DNA of 64,000 nt from CAVYUC01 sp963783085 (GCA_963783085.1 CAWAMJ010000008.1:1-64000), one strand, 5' to 3'. Counted from the first letter of the stretch, positions 36,259 through 46,008 are shown. Notes: generated by a model from the sequence alone, not told the origin. Program-made: numbers and translations.

Positions 36259-36334
36259 TTCTGTAACCCATAAATACCAGGCCACGGAATGTTTTGTTTT
36301 AGAGGCCGCGAGCCAAAATTCAAAATATCAACCT

Positions 36335-36850
36335 ATGAAACTGATTGAAAAATACGCGTACAAAAAACTGGAACACAAATTTAACGATGTTCACCGAAGG
36401 GTGTTTTTACCTCCGCTGGAAACTGTGATAAAAGTAGGCGTTATCTGGAAACCTGAATATCAGGATGCCTACAATTTCCTTCACGAATATTTTGTTCATT
36501 CCCAGGTGATTTTCAGGAACCTTTGCATTTTCGAAGATGAAGAACCAAAACAATACAGTTCCAATACAATCACAAAAAAAGATTTAAACTGGCTGGGCTT
36601 GCCAAAGTCGGGGATCATTGACAGTTTTATTCAAACGGATTTCGACCTGTTGTTTAATGTTGCCCTGGAGCAAAACCTTGTCCTCGATTATGTTACAGCG
36701 CTAAGCAGGGCAAAATTTAAAATTGGCTGGTCAGAAAAAACAGATCATTTTTTTGACCTCAATATTAATATTAGTGCGAATCCCGATGCATTGTATCTGG
36801 CGAAACAACAAATTTTTTATATTGGCCAGCTAAATAAAAATTCGAAATAA
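36335..36850 (+). CDS. DUF6913-like conserved protein between ligA and dapA
   Basis: A 171-residue soluble protein from ATG 36335 (an upstream in-frame ATG at 36251 overlaps ligA by 8 bp). The sequence begins MKLIEKYAYKKLEHKF and contains KVGVIWKPE and DFDLLFNVA, features of a Bacteroidota-restricted family I recall as DUF6913. Function is unknown. It is embedded in the ligA-x-dapA order and its stop directly abuts the dapA ATG, so it is co-transcribed and possibly translationally coupled with dapA. Confidence 0.75.
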   Translation: MKLIEKYAYKKLEHKFNDVHRRVFLPPLETVIKVGVIWKPEYQDAYNFLHEYFVHSQVIFRNLCIFEDEEPKQYSSNTITKKDLNWLGLPKSGIIDSFIQTDFDLLFNVALEQNLVLDYVTALSRAKFKIGWSEKTDHFFDLNINISANPDALYLAKQQIFYIGQLNKNSK

Positions 36851-37732
36851 ATGAGCGAACTTTTCAAAGGTGCAGGCGTAGCTTTAGTTACACCATTTCA
36901 GAACGATGGAGATATTGATTTTAAATCACTTGAACAAATCATAGCAAACCAGGTTAAGCAGGGAATGGATTATTTGGTGGCCCTTGGTACCACCGCTGAA
37001 ACCCCGACTTTAACCAATGAAGAAAAAAGGGACGTCGTTCAATTGATTAAAGAAAAATCGGAAGGATTGCCCATAGTGGCAGGAATAGGAGGAAATGACA
37101 CCCGCAAAATCATCAAACAAATCGGTAAATTTAATTTCGAAGGAATCAGCGGAGTATTAATTGTTACACCTTATTATAACAAACCAACGCAGGAAGGCAT
37201 GTTCAGGCATTATTCCGAAATTGCCAAAGCAAGCCCTGTTCCGGTTATTTTGTACAATGTACCATCCCGCACTGGTATAAACCTTGAAGCGCAAACGGTA
37301 GTCCGCCTTGCCGAAACTTCGGAAAAAATTGCCGCTGTAAAAGAGGCTTCCGGAATTTTATCGCAGATAACCACCATTGCAAAATATGCGCCTGAACATT
37401 TTTCTGTGATTTCAGGCGACGATGTTTTGGCGCTGCCCATTGTTTCGATAGGTGGTAAAGGCGTTATTTCAGTAATTGCCAACGCACTACCCGGAGAATT
37501 AAGCAGTTTGATTCATTTTGCACTCGCTGGAAAATATGACGAAGCCCGCAAACTGCATTTTGAACTGATTGATCTTTTCAAACTCCTTTTTAAAGAAGGA
37601 AATCCGGGAGGGATTAAGGCGTTGCTCAATATACAGGGATTAATAGAAAACAGGTTGCGCCTTCCGCTATATAAAATTAGCGATGAAACCTGGCAGGAGA
37701 TAAAAACTGCTTACGAAAAAATAGGCAAATAA
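36851..37732 (+). CDS. dapA: 4-hydroxy-tetrahydrodipicolinate synthase DapA
   Basis: A 293-residue TIM-barrel aldolase condensing pyruvate with aspartate semialdehyde in lysine and peptidoglycan precursor synthesis. Motifs are GVALVTPF, the loop TTAETPTL, YYNKPTQEGM, Tyr135 in LYNVPSRTG and the Schiff-base Lys164 in VKEASG. The length is standard. It directly follows the DUF6913-like gene without a gap. A likely terminator lies at about 37774-37817. Confidence 0.95.
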   Translation: MSELFKGAGVALVTPFQNDGDIDFKSLEQIIANQVKQGMDYLVALGTTAETPTLTNEEKRDVVQLIKEKSEGLPIVAGIGGNDTRKIIKQIGKFNFEGISGVLIVTPYYNKPTQEGMFRHYSEIAKASPVPVILYNVPSRTGINLEAQTVVRLAETSEKIAAVKEASGILSQITTIAKYAPEHFSVISGDDVLALPIVSIGGKGVISVIANALPGELSSLIHFALAGKYDEARKLHFELIDLFKLLFKEGNPGGIKALLNIQGLIENRLRLPLYKISDETWQEIKTAYEKIGK

Positions 37733-37773
37733 TCCGTCACCATCAGTTTTTTGCTGAAATCACAAAAATCTTT

Positions 37774-37817
37774 AGGAAAACCGGAAAATAAAACCATGAT
37801 TTTTCTTCGGTTTTTCT
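37774..37817 (+). terminator. Probable intrinsic terminator after dapA
   Basis: An imperfect hairpin (AGGAAAACCGGAAAAT with the complement ending CGGTTTTTCT) followed by a T-rich run lies 42 bp past dapA. The stem has bulges, so confidence is moderate. Confidence 0.5.
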
Positions 37818-37880
37818 GTTTTTTTATACTTTGCGCCGAATGAAATCAGAACGGGTCAAACCTCAGTGGAAATTAATCGG

Positions 37881-39146
37881 ATGAACAAGAAAATTTATTT
37901 TGTTTTATTACTTTTTGTATTTTTTGTTTTTGGGGCTTTTAAGCGGCATCATTTTGTTACTGTTAACGAAATAAAACCACTGGAATCCATTCAAGTTATC
38001 GAACCTGTTAACCGGGTTTCTGAAATTCAGGAAGTAATTGATAATTACGATGACTGGCTAACCGGCGAGTTGAACAGTTCAGGAACTGTTGGCGCGGCAG
38101 TGGCCATTGTCTATAAAAACCACATTGCATTCACCAAATGCTTTGGCGTCAGAAAAGCAGGTACAAAAGATTCAATCGATACCCATACTGTTTTTAGGCT
38201 GGCTTCGGTTTCCAAAACCGTCACCGGTGTTTTGGCCGGAATCCTGGAAGATGAAAAAATCATCAGTTTCGATGACAAAGTGGTGAATTATATCCCCGGA
38301 TTTCAACTGAAAAATCATTCGTATACAAAATCATTAACCATCCGTAATTTATTAAGCCACACCTCCGGAGTTGTTCCACATGCCTACGACGATTTGGTGG
38401 AACACCATGTACCAATTAAAAAAATCATCGGGCGCTTTAATGCAGCCGGTGTTACAGCGTTACCCGGACAACTTTACGGTTACCAAAATGTGATGTTCAG
38501 CCTGATTGATACGATTCTTCGGGCGAAAACACTGAAAAGTTACAGCGATCTGGTAAAGGAAAAACTTTTCCTTCCTTATGGAATGTATGATGCTTCCACT
38601 GATTTTCAAACATTTCAGCACAATAAAAACATTGCTTATCCGCATACTGCAATTGCAAAAAACAGGTTCAGGGCATTACACCTGAACGACCGGTATTACA
38701 GTACTGCGCCGGCAGCCGGAGTAAATGCCAGTATTTCTGACATGTCGAATTTTTTATTGGCGCTGTTAAACAACAACGATCACACAATAAATGAGAATGT
38801 TCACCAGGCTGTATTTACGCCACAGGTAACTTCGCCGTTGAACCACCGGTACTTCAGGTTTTGGGATCATGTAGATTCGAAACAGTATGCCATCGGTTGG
38901 AGAATTGTAGGTTATAAAGGTCGCCAGGTGGCATACCACGGAGGATATGTTAATGGTTACAAAGCGGAAATCGCCTATTGCAAAGACGACGATATTGGCA
39001 TTGTTTACCTTTCCAATTCACCCAATGCCGTTGCATCGCAAACGGTTCCGGAATTTCTGAACCTGCTTTTCGAATTCAACGACAACAAACTGATTCTGAC
39101 CGGCACGAAGGTAGATAACCCGGAAAACAGCGAAAACCACAGCTAA
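37881..39146 (+). CDS. Secreted beta-lactamase-family serine hydrolase
   Basis: From ATG 37881 (a GTG at 37866 is an alternative) the protein has 421 residues and an N-terminal membrane or signal helix. It is a class C beta-lactamase/PBP4-like fold with S108-V-S-K111 (SxxK) and a YGYQN motif in place of YxN, plus YHGGYVNGY near the end, replacing the usual HxG. Such proteins are esterases, D-Ala carboxypeptidases or amidases more often than true lactamases. It stands between dapA and an arylsulfatase and may be monocistronic. Confidence 0.85.
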   Translation: MNKKIYFVLLLFVFFVFGAFKRHHFVTVNEIKPLESIQVIEPVNRVSEIQEVIDNYDDWLTGELNSSGTVGAAVAIVYKNHIAFTKCFGVRKAGTKDSIDTHTVFRLASVSKTVTGVLAGILEDEKIISFDDKVVNYIPGFQLKNHSYTKSLTIRNLLSHTSGVVPHAYDDLVEHHVPIKKIIGRFNAAGVTALPGQLYGYQNVMFSLIDTILRAKTLKSYSDLVKEKLFLPYGMYDASTDFQTFQHNKNIAYPHTAIAKNRFRALHLNDRYYSTAPAAGVNASISDMSNFLLALLNNNDHTINENVHQAVFTPQVTSPLNHRYFRFWDHVDSKQYAIGWRIVGYKGRQVAYHGGYVNGYKAEIAYCKDDDIGIVYLSNSPNAVASQTVPEFLNLLFEFNDNKLILTGTKVDNPENSENHS

Positions 39147-39197
39147 TAATTTCCTTAAAATATCTCATAACAACTTTTCAATAATCAGGCAGAAGGT

Positions 39198-39205
39198 TAA
39201 CTTTG
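39198..39205 (+). promoter_or_regulatory. -7 promoter element for the arylsulfatase
   Basis: TAACTTTG matches TAnnTTTG, 23 bp upstream of the ATG. A TTTTC at 39174-39178, 19 bp before it, is a near-match to the -33 box. Confidence 0.5.
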
Positions 39206-39228
39206 TAAACATCACCAAAACCTCGGTT

Positions 39229-40986
39229 ATGAAAAAGTTACTAAACGTCAGCCTGTTCGTACTCATTTCTTCCTGCACGCTTTTACCATTTAATTCAATT
39301 GCTCAGAAATCGCCCAACGTGCTCCTGATAATCACAGATGATCAGGGTTATGGAGATTTGGCGGTTAATGGAAACCCGCACGTAAAGACGCCGGTAATCG
39401 ATAAATTTGCCGAAAAAAGCATCCGTTTCAACCAGTTTTATGTTTCGCCGGTATGCGCCCCTACCCGCTCCAGCTTAATGACTGGCCGGTTTTCGCTTCG
39501 CACCGGAATTCGCGATACCTATAACGGCGGTGCAATCATGGCGCCGGAAGAAATTACCATTGCCGAAATGCTGAAGAAAGCCGGGTACAGCACCGGCATT
39601 TTCGGAAAGTGGCACCTGGGCGATAATTATCCGTCGCGACCTGTTGATCAGGGTTTTGACGAAGCGGTGGTTCACCTTTCCGGCGGGATGGGACAAGTCG
39701 GCGATTTTACCACCTGGTTTCAGGGCGATAGCAGCTATTTCAACCCGGTGCTCTGGCATAACGGCGAACAGGAAAAATACAGTGGTTACTGCACCGATAT
39801 TTATGCGGCGCAGGCCATTGAATTTATGGAAAAAAATCATGAAAAGCCTTTTTTCTGCTACCTGGCTTTTAATGCGCCGCATACACCACTGCAGGTTCCG
39901 GATGAATATTACCAAATGTACAAAGACATTGATCCCGTAGCCGGTTTTGAAAAGGACAACAGACCATTTCCTGAAATGAATGAAAAAGACAAGGAAGATG
40001 CGCGGCGGGTTTATGCCATGGTTACCAACATCGACGACAACCTCGCAAAGTTGTTTAAAAAACTGGACGAGCTAAAAATCGCCGACAACACGCTGGTGAT
40101 TTTTATGACCGACAATGGTCCGCAACAACGGAGATACATTGCAGGGATGAGGGGAAGAAAAGGAAGTGTTTACCGCGGCGGAGTAAGGGTGCCCTTCTTT
40201 TTGAGCTATCCTGAAAAGTTCGAAGGGAACAAAGACATTAATGCGACAGCAGCTCATATCGATGTTTTGCCAACGCTCGCTGAAATTTGCGGGGCAAAAT
40301 TGCCAACTGATCGAAAAATCGACGGAAAAAGCCTGGTGCCGCTAATTAACGGAAACAAAGCGAGATTCGAAGACAGGGAACTTTTCTTTTACTGGACAAG
40401 GCGTTACCCGGAATTATACAACAATATGGCGCTTCAGAAGGGGGAATACAAATTGGTGGGCCATACGGATTATAATTCAGGTATCGAAGATTTCGAATTG
40501 TTCAACATCCGGCAGGATCCTTACGAACAGCATAACCTGGTTCCCCAAAACAAAAAACTGGCGCTGGATTTAAAAGAAAAGATGGACAAAACCTATATGG
40601 AACTGATTCATTCTGAAAATATAGTTCATCAGCCGTTGATTGTAATTGGCGCCGAACAGGAAAATCCGGTGTACCTGAACCGGAACGATGCCGGCGGTGA
40701 TCGCGGTATTTGGTCGCACGAAGAAATTTATGGAAAATGGGCGGTCGATATTCGCGAAGGTATTTACGACGTTACCTTTAAATTTATAAAACCGGTGGAT
40801 GCCGGAGGACAACTGGTGCTGGAAACAGGGCCTGTAATCAACCAGATGAAAAACGATGAAACCACCGACCTCATTGAAATGAAAAACGTCCGCCTCCTGC
40901 CAATGAAAACCGACCTTATTCCTTTTTATTCCATAGAAGGCAAACGCATTTTTCCATTTTGGGTGAAACTGAAGAAGATGGAGTAA
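39229..40986 (+). CDS. Secreted arylsulfatase (S1 family)
   Basis: A 585-residue protein with a signal or possible lipoprotein segment (LISSC). The S1 hallmarks are metal-binding ITDDQGYGD near residue 35, catalytic Cys76 in C-A-P-T-R (matured to formylglycine by a sulfatase-maturating enzyme not in this window), GIFGKWHLG, and TDNGPQ. A C-terminal domain of roughly 110 residues (from about 475, GAEQENPVYLNRNDAGG) is longer than in simple sulfatases and resembles a carbohydrate-binding beta sandwich. The substrate is not deducible. It has its own promoter, outside either polysaccharide cluster. Confidence 0.9.
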   Translation: MKKLLNVSLFVLISSCTLLPFNSIAQKSPNVLLIITDDQGYGDLAVNGNPHVKTPVIDKFAEKSIRFNQFYVSPVCAPTRSSLMTGRFSLRTGIRDTYNGGAIMAPEEITIAEMLKKAGYSTGIFGKWHLGDNYPSRPVDQGFDEAVVHLSGGMGQVGDFTTWFQGDSSYFNPVLWHNGEQEKYSGYCTDIYAAQAIEFMEKNHEKPFFCYLAFNAPHTPLQVPDEYYQMYKDIDPVAGFEKDNRPFPEMNEKDKEDARRVYAMVTNIDDNLAKLFKKLDELKIADNTLVIFMTDNGPQQRRYIAGMRGRKGSVYRGGVRVPFFLSYPEKFEGNKDINATAAHIDVLPTLAEICGAKLPTDRKIDGKSLVPLINGNKARFEDRELFFYWTRRYPELYNNMALQKGEYKLVGHTDYNSGIEDFELFNIRQDPYEQHNLVPQNKKLALDLKEKMDKTYMELIHSENIVHQPLIVIGAEQENPVYLNRNDAGGDRGIWSHEEIYGKWAVDIREGIYDVTFKFIKPVDAGGQLVLETGPVINQMKNDETTDLIEMKNVRLLPMKTDLIPFYSIEGKRIFPFWVKLKKME

Positions 40987-41033
40987 AACGTGAGAAAGTT
41001 ATCTTTTTTACTAAAGCGTCTGAATCGATAAAA

Positions 41034-43316
41034 CTAATCTGTCAATTCTGTATTAACACCGCGGCTGGGCAATGTAAACCAGAACTCAGTTCGTTGTTCG
41101 TTTGAGTTTACCCCAATTTTTCCACCGTGAAGTTCAACCGCCATTTTACAAAATGACAATCCCAGGCCGGTAGACGAAGCTCTGCCAATGGCTCTCGATT
41201 CATGCTGGTTGTAACTTTCAAAAATGATGGATTGTTTTTCCTGCGGAATAGTTGGTCCCTGGTTTTCAATGCTAAACCGGATTTCGGTTTGATTGACAAC
41301 TTTTGATTTTATTGATATTGAACTACCAACCGCACCATATTTTACAGCATTGCTCATCAGGTTCGAGAAAATGCGTTTTATCAGATTTTTATCGGCTGTA
41401 ACGACCGGGGTTTCATGTTCAGAATAATTTAATTCGAGGTCTTTTTCAGTGATATACAAAGCCAGCTCGCTGGTACATGCTTTCAGTATTTCCGGGATAT
41501 TTAGCAGTTCCGGTTCAACATTCATTTTGGCTTCTTCCAGTTTATAAACATCCAGAATGTTTTGAATCAGGTTGAGCATATCATACCCCGACTGTTTAAC
41601 CAATTGCTCCCGAAATTCGTCGTCATCAATCTCGTTGCTGTTTAAGATGTTATTCAGTGGATTTTTCAGGTCGTGAACAATCATTCCGGTCATTTTTTCC
41701 TTAAACCGGATTAGCTCGGTTAACTTCTGATTTGTCTTCTGCAATTCTTCTTTCTGTTTGACTACCTCCTGCTTTTGTTTTTCAATCAAGCTGTTCTTTT
41801 CATCGAGTATCCGGTTCGCTTTATGCTTTTGCTTGTAATAATAATAAGAAAACAAAACCACGACTATTAATGAAACAATGATTGATATAAAGAAATTTTG
41901 GAAAACCCTTGCATTGCTTAATTTTAACTGCTGTTTCTGTAATTCCTGTTCCTGCTGTTTAATTTGCTGTTCCTTTTTTTCGGCTTCATATCTACTTTCT
42001 GCGTCGGCAATGATTTTTGTTTTTTCAGTATTATAAACTGAATCGTTAAGTACAATCAGTTCATTGGCCATTTCGTACGCTTTTTTATAATTTTTTTGAA
42101 GCGAATATGCTTTTCTCAAAATAGCGATGGCAGAGGTTTGCCCGGTAACAGACGACAGGGAATCAGCTAAACTCAACCCTTTTTCCGTATAAATAATTAT
42201 CGTATCAAGGAATTCCGGATGATGATTTTTTAGTTGAAGGCTGTCTTCTATTTTCGTCAGATAAGCAGATCCCATATTAATGTAACTGCCCATCAAGGGA
42301 ACTGCCGCCCTTCTTTTACGGTTCATGCCGAGCGCTTCTCTTACATAATAAATGGCCATGTCGAAGTCTTTTATATACTGGTATAAAACCGCCATGTTGC
42401 TGTAGATATTCGCCATTCCTGCTGTATTTCCGTTTTTGCTGTTAATTTCAAGCGCCCGGCCGTAATAGAAAAGCGCCCGGTCGTATTCCTTTTTATTTCC
42501 GTAGGCGATTCCCAGGTTATTGTAACACGAAGACTGCCCCCTCTCGTCTTCCATTTCTTTAAAAATCTGCAGCGCGTTTTCGTAATTTTCGATGGCTTTA
42601 TTGAGCGTATTTTGTTTTCTGAGAATGTTTCCGATACTCATATAGCTGATGGCAATTCCCTTTTTATCCTTGAGATGTTCAAATATTTTTATGGCGGTAA
42701 AGTAATTGTTGATCGCCTCGTCGTACCGCCCTTCGTTGTTGTAAACCATCCCCAGGTTTAACAGCGCTCTCGATTGAATGATGCTGTCGTTTAGCAGCCT
42801 GCCGGTTTTTAGCGAACGGTTGTAATATTCCGACGATTGGATGTTGTTTCCCATGTCGAAATAAGTTGCGCCAATGGTCAGCATCGATTTAGCCATGGCT
42901 GTCTGATATTTTTCTTTTCGATGAGATTCTTTTTCGTTGGCAGCCAGTTGTTCGTAAATTTTCAATTCCCTGGAATAATATTCCAGCGCAGTATCAAGGC
43001 TGAAATTTTTCGCGTAATATAAACCAATTCCCTGCAACGCCTGGGCTTTTTGGTATTTTATCCGGTCCAACTCACCGTCGGAATATTCATCTTCGCTGAT
43101 CAGATCATTGGCATCTTCCAGCGCTTTTTTATAATAGAAACAAGCAGAATCACGATTGGTGTTTTTCAATCCGGCAGCGGTTCTCAGGTTGCGGTTTAAC
43201 TGCAATGTATCAACCTTTTCGAAATTGGAAACCTGTGTTTGGCTCCCCGTTTTTTCCCGGGTAAAAAAGGTGGTTAACAGAAAAAATGCCGTTGAAATGG
43301 TAAATGTAATGACCAT
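41034..43316 (-). CDS. TPR-containing sensor histidine kinase
   Basis: A 760-residue protein. An N-terminal export/membrane helix is followed by about eight tetratricopeptide repeats (for example ALLNLGMVYNNEGRYDEAI and SCYNNLGIAYGNKKEYDRAL). A coiled coil and a second membrane helix (FFISIIVSLIVVVLFSYYYY) lead to HisKA with phospho-acceptor His near residue 546 (MIVHDLKNPLNNIL) and an HATPase domain (NLMSNAVKYG). The TPR region would be periplasmic and bind a protein partner. The response regulator is not adjacent; the LytTR regulator at 47.4 kb is one candidate but unlikely by family. Confidence 0.88.
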   Translation of the reverse strand: MVITFTISTAFFLLTTFFTREKTGSQTQVSNFEKVDTLQLNRNLRTAAGLKNTNRDSACFYYKKALEDANDLISEDEYSDGELDRIKYQKAQALQGIGLYYAKNFSLDTALEYYSRELKIYEQLAANEKESHRKEKYQTAMAKSMLTIGATYFDMGNNIQSSEYYNRSLKTGRLLNDSIIQSRALLNLGMVYNNEGRYDEAINNYFTAIKIFEHLKDKKGIAISYMSIGNILRKQNTLNKAIENYENALQIFKEMEDERGQSSCYNNLGIAYGNKKEYDRALFYYGRALEINSKNGNTAGMANIYSNMAVLYQYIKDFDMAIYYVREALGMNRKRRAAVPLMGSYINMGSAYLTKIEDSLQLKNHHPEFLDTIIIYTEKGLSLADSLSSVTGQTSAIAILRKAYSLQKNYKKAYEMANELIVLNDSVYNTEKTKIIADAESRYEAEKKEQQIKQQEQELQKQQLKLSNARVFQNFFISIIVSLIVVVLFSYYYYKQKHKANRILDEKNSLIEKQKQEVVKQKEELQKTNQKLTELIRFKEKMTGMIVHDLKNPLNNILNSNEIDDDEFREQLVKQSGYDMLNLIQNILDVYKLEEAKMNVEPELLNIPEILKACTSELALYITEKDLELNYSEHETPVVTADKNLIKRIFSNLMSNAVKYGAVGSSISIKSKVVNQTEIRFSIENQGPTIPQEKQSIIFESYNQHESRAIGRASSTGLGLSFCKMAVELHGGKIGVNSNEQRTEFWFTLPSRGVNTELTD

Positions 43317-43350
43317 GTTTAGTCCGGATTTGCGATTAGGAAAACTTGTT

Positions 43351-43358
43351 CAAACATA
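43351..43358 (-). promoter_or_regulatory. -7 promoter element for the TPR histidine kinase
   Basis: The minus strand reads TATGTTTG (TAnnTTTG), 34 bp upstream of the kinase start codon, with a T-rich region about 20 bp further upstream. Confidence 0.45.
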
Positions 43359-43550
43359 AAAAAAATAATTATAAAAATGGGGTAAATATAAATTTTGGAA
43401 AATTCCATGTATAAGTGTATTCCTGAAAACCATGTCATAAAATTAATCAGATGAAAATGCAACGATTACATTTTTTTTACCGTAAAAGAAGAAGCGCAAA
43501 ACCAAAAATGGACAAAACTATAACCTATTTACGAACTAAAACTGAAAGTG

Positions 43551-45323
43551 ATGTCTGCGTGTAAAAAAGTCAAAAAATGGATAACTGAAAAAGTTCAGGT
43601 ACCCGTTGAAAAAGCCATTAAAAAAGCCACCAAACAATGTGATAAACTCAAAAAGAAAATCGAAGAAAAAGTACAGAAACCGGTTGAAGATTGGGTTTCG
43701 AGGCAGGAAAAAAGATGTAAAAAAAGAAAATGCAAATGGTATTGCCTCTGTTGTAACAAGTGGTTTTGCTGGTTGGTCACTGTCGTGGTAAAAGTTGTCA
43801 CGTGGATAGTTGTAACCATTGTAAAATGGGTAACTTACATCGTCTGCAAAGTTGTAATGGTAATCGTGGATATCATTGTAAAACTAATTACCCGCTTTCT
43901 GAAATTTCTCATTACTTTCATTGTATGCCTGTTTACTGATCCGCTCGAGGCGATAAAATCAATCTGGGAATTTTGGAAAGACTTGTGGGATATTGTTGCG
44001 ATTGCAGTTGATTTTGTTAAAGACCTTTTTTGCGACCTGATTGAATTCACCAACGACTTTAAAAGATTAACCTGCGCCCTGACCGAATCGTTTGGCTGGC
44101 TCGGAAGAGTTGTGTTCGGTTTTGTTGATGGTGCGGTCGGCGCGGTTAAGCAAATTATCGGCACGATTTGCGATTTGCTCGGCGGCGTAAAAGACATTGC
44201 TTTTGGCATATTGAACCTGAACGGTTGCCGGATAAGCGGTGGATTGACAAATGTCGGAGTCGGGGTTGGACGTATTATTCTCGACATTTTTGGAGTTTTG
44301 GGATGGGTTTTGGTAAGCGGTATCGCAAATAACGTTCGGCGTAAAAAGCTGAAAGAAATCATCGACACAAAATTGAAAGAAGCGTTTGGCGACGACGATG
44401 ATCGTATCGAACGGATAAAAGACAAAATGAACTTTTACAGTTGCCCGATGGGGCTTCCGGTAAAACTCGATGCGAGGAGAATGTGCATTCCATCGGGGCG
44501 GTATTTAAGGGCGCTGCATGTAAATGGCAACATCGATTTGTTTACGCTTGCCGGACAAATAAACGGTTGTGCCGATAAAAACTGGGCTACCCAAACGGCT
44601 TCTGTACTGGGTGAAGTGGTTTACACCGGAACCGATATTCGTGTTTCTTATTTCGATTTAAAGCGCTTTATTGAAGAAGGTCCGGGAAGTGTTCCTGATT
44701 TTCGGGTATATCCGATAAAAATTGAGAGGTTTGAAAATGCATTGCAAATTGCGCGGGAAAAAGGATATCAGTTGGGCCTGAAATTCTCTTGGGATGAAAT
44801 CCGCGATTATCCCATCGATTTCGAATTCGACCCGGAATTTCATTACGTTCCCATGGATCAGAATGAGCAGGATGATGTATTTACCAATTTTCCGCGAAAC
44901 GGAATAAACGACCCGTTGTGTAACGTGCCTTCGCTGGCTGTGTTTGGGTATTTGAATGACGAACCAAGTTTCGGGTTAACAAGTTCGTTCAGGCCCCCAC
45001 CCTACGAAAACCCATGTACCAAACCGGAAGGGGATCCCGGAGGATACGAGAGAAAAAGCGGCGTTACGTTTACCGACAGAATACCTGAATTCGTTTTTGG
45101 AACTGTTCTGGTTCACGAAATTGGGCACTACTTTGGTTTGTGTCACGATTTTCACGATGGTTTGGAATTCATCATGTTTTCTCCAAAATATTCGAAACAC
45201 AAAGTAACCGGAAATACCTTCCTCGAATATTTGCTTCTGAGCGGCGGCCCCAGGTTTACCCTGGAAGATGCAAGGGAAACATGGCGATGGATTACCAATG
45301 TTGCTGCTGATTCCTGTTTGTAA
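43551..45323 (+). CDS. Toxin-like Cys-rich membrane protein with C-terminal metzincin protease site
   Basis: A 590-residue protein with no signal peptide. Residues 1-60 are Lys/Cys-rich helix with repeated VPVEK/KPVEDW elements. Residues about 55-75 hold a Cys cluster (KCKWYCLCCNKWFCW). Residues 75-135 form long Val/Ile/Lys-rich helices, and further hydrophobic Gly-rich segments continue to about 270. The C-terminal part ends in HEIGHYFGLCH (His522, Glu523, His526, His532) and a Met-turn candidate Met542 (FIMFS), the metzincin zinc site. The layout (membrane-inserting N-half, protease C-half, small membrane partner next door) suggests an effector or polymorphic toxin. I recognise no named family for the N-half. 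Start at ATG 43551, directly after GTG 43548. Confidence 0.72.
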   Translation: MSACKKVKKWITEKVQVPVEKAIKKATKQCDKLKKKIEEKVQKPVEDWVSRQEKRCKKRKCKWYCLCCNKWFCWLVTVVVKVVTWIVVTIVKWVTYIVCKVVMVIVDIIVKLITRFLKFLITFIVCLFTDPLEAIKSIWEFWKDLWDIVAIAVDFVKDLFCDLIEFTNDFKRLTCALTESFGWLGRVVFGFVDGAVGAVKQIIGTICDLLGGVKDIAFGILNLNGCRISGGLTNVGVGVGRIILDIFGVLGWVLVSGIANNVRRKKLKEIIDTKLKEAFGDDDDRIERIKDKMNFYSCPMGLPVKLDARRMCIPSGRYLRALHVNGNIDLFTLAGQINGCADKNWATQTASVLGEVVYTGTDIRVSYFDLKRFIEEGPGSVPDFRVYPIKIERFENALQIAREKGYQLGLKFSWDEIRDYPIDFEFDPEFHYVPMDQNEQDDVFTNFPRNGINDPLCNVPSLAVFGYLNDEPSFGLTSSFRPPPYENPCTKPEGDPGGYERKSGVTFTDRIPEFVFGTVLVHEIGHYFGLCHDFHDGLEFIMFSPKYSKHKVTGNTFLEYLLLSGGPRFTLEDARETWRWITNVAADSCL

Positions 45324-45344
45324 CCATAAAATTCAGCAGAAGTT

Positions 45345-45743
45345 ATGGAAGATTTTATAGTCAACGGAAACACTGAACTTCAACAATTAATTTCTAAAAG
45401 TAAGCCATCCGTTACCGGAAGAATTAAATTGGAAGTTAATCAGTTAAAGCCGGAAGAAACGCTGAAATTTGAACGAAAAATCAACAATTGGCACAATGCC
45501 TGTGGTTGTGAAACCGGCGCCCTGTTCAGCATGATATCAATTGCTTGTTTTGCTATTTATGCATTCATTAATGTCATGCCATTCAATTGGATTTTAGTGC
45601 GGACCAGCCTGATTATTTTTCTGATGGCAGCATTATTCGGAAAAATTACCGGTATTTTAATTGCCAAATTCAGACTGAAAAGAACAGTGAAACAACTGAT
45701 GAAAAAATTAAATGGTGGTTCATTAAATGCCGAAGTGCTTTGA
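45345..45743 (+). CDS. Small two-helix membrane protein, candidate partner of the metzincin protein
   Basis: A 132-residue protein with a cytosolic N-terminal domain, a CGCETG motif and two membrane helices (FSMISIACFAIYAFINVM and LVRTSLIIFLMAALFGKITG), then a basic C-terminal tail. It starts 21 bp after the metzincin gene on the same strand, so co-transcription is very likely. Size, membrane location and position fit an immunity or anchoring protein. I know no family for it. The following sequence is a repeat tract. Confidence 0.65.
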   Translation: MEDFIVNGNTELQQLISKSKPSVTGRIKLEVNQLKPEETLKFERKINNWHNACGCETGALFSMISIACFAIYAFINVMPFNWILVRTSLIIFLMAALFGKITGILIAKFRLKRTVKQLMKKLNGGSLNAEVL

Positions 45744-45770
45744 AAAGATTTCACTTGTGAACAATGAACC

Positions 45771-46008
45771 GGGAAAAAATCCATGCACGTTTGTGTACTA
45801 CCTGTTAAACCAGGTAAAAACATTTTACTTGTTTCTGTAAGCTTTGCCAGAACAAAAAAGGAAGCCTTGCAGACGTGTGTAAAACCGGCGAAACGAAAAA
45901 AGAAAGCTGTACATGTTTGCGCGAGGCTTGCCAAATCAAAAAGGAAGCGTTACACGTTTATGAAAGGCTTCCTAAAACCAAGAGGCGACGTTACACGTTT
46001 GCAAACGG
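45771..46008. repeat. Degenerate 41-42 bp tandem repeats
   Basis: Five to six degenerate copies of a unit like GGAAGCGTTACACGTTT, ending in GGCTTGCCAAAACAAAA, run from about 45771 to 46008. The clearest copies start at 45859, 45900, 45942 and 45983. Because the period is close to 42 bp, frames stay open on both strands, giving basic repetitive peptides. I do not consider these genes. Confidence 0.65.
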
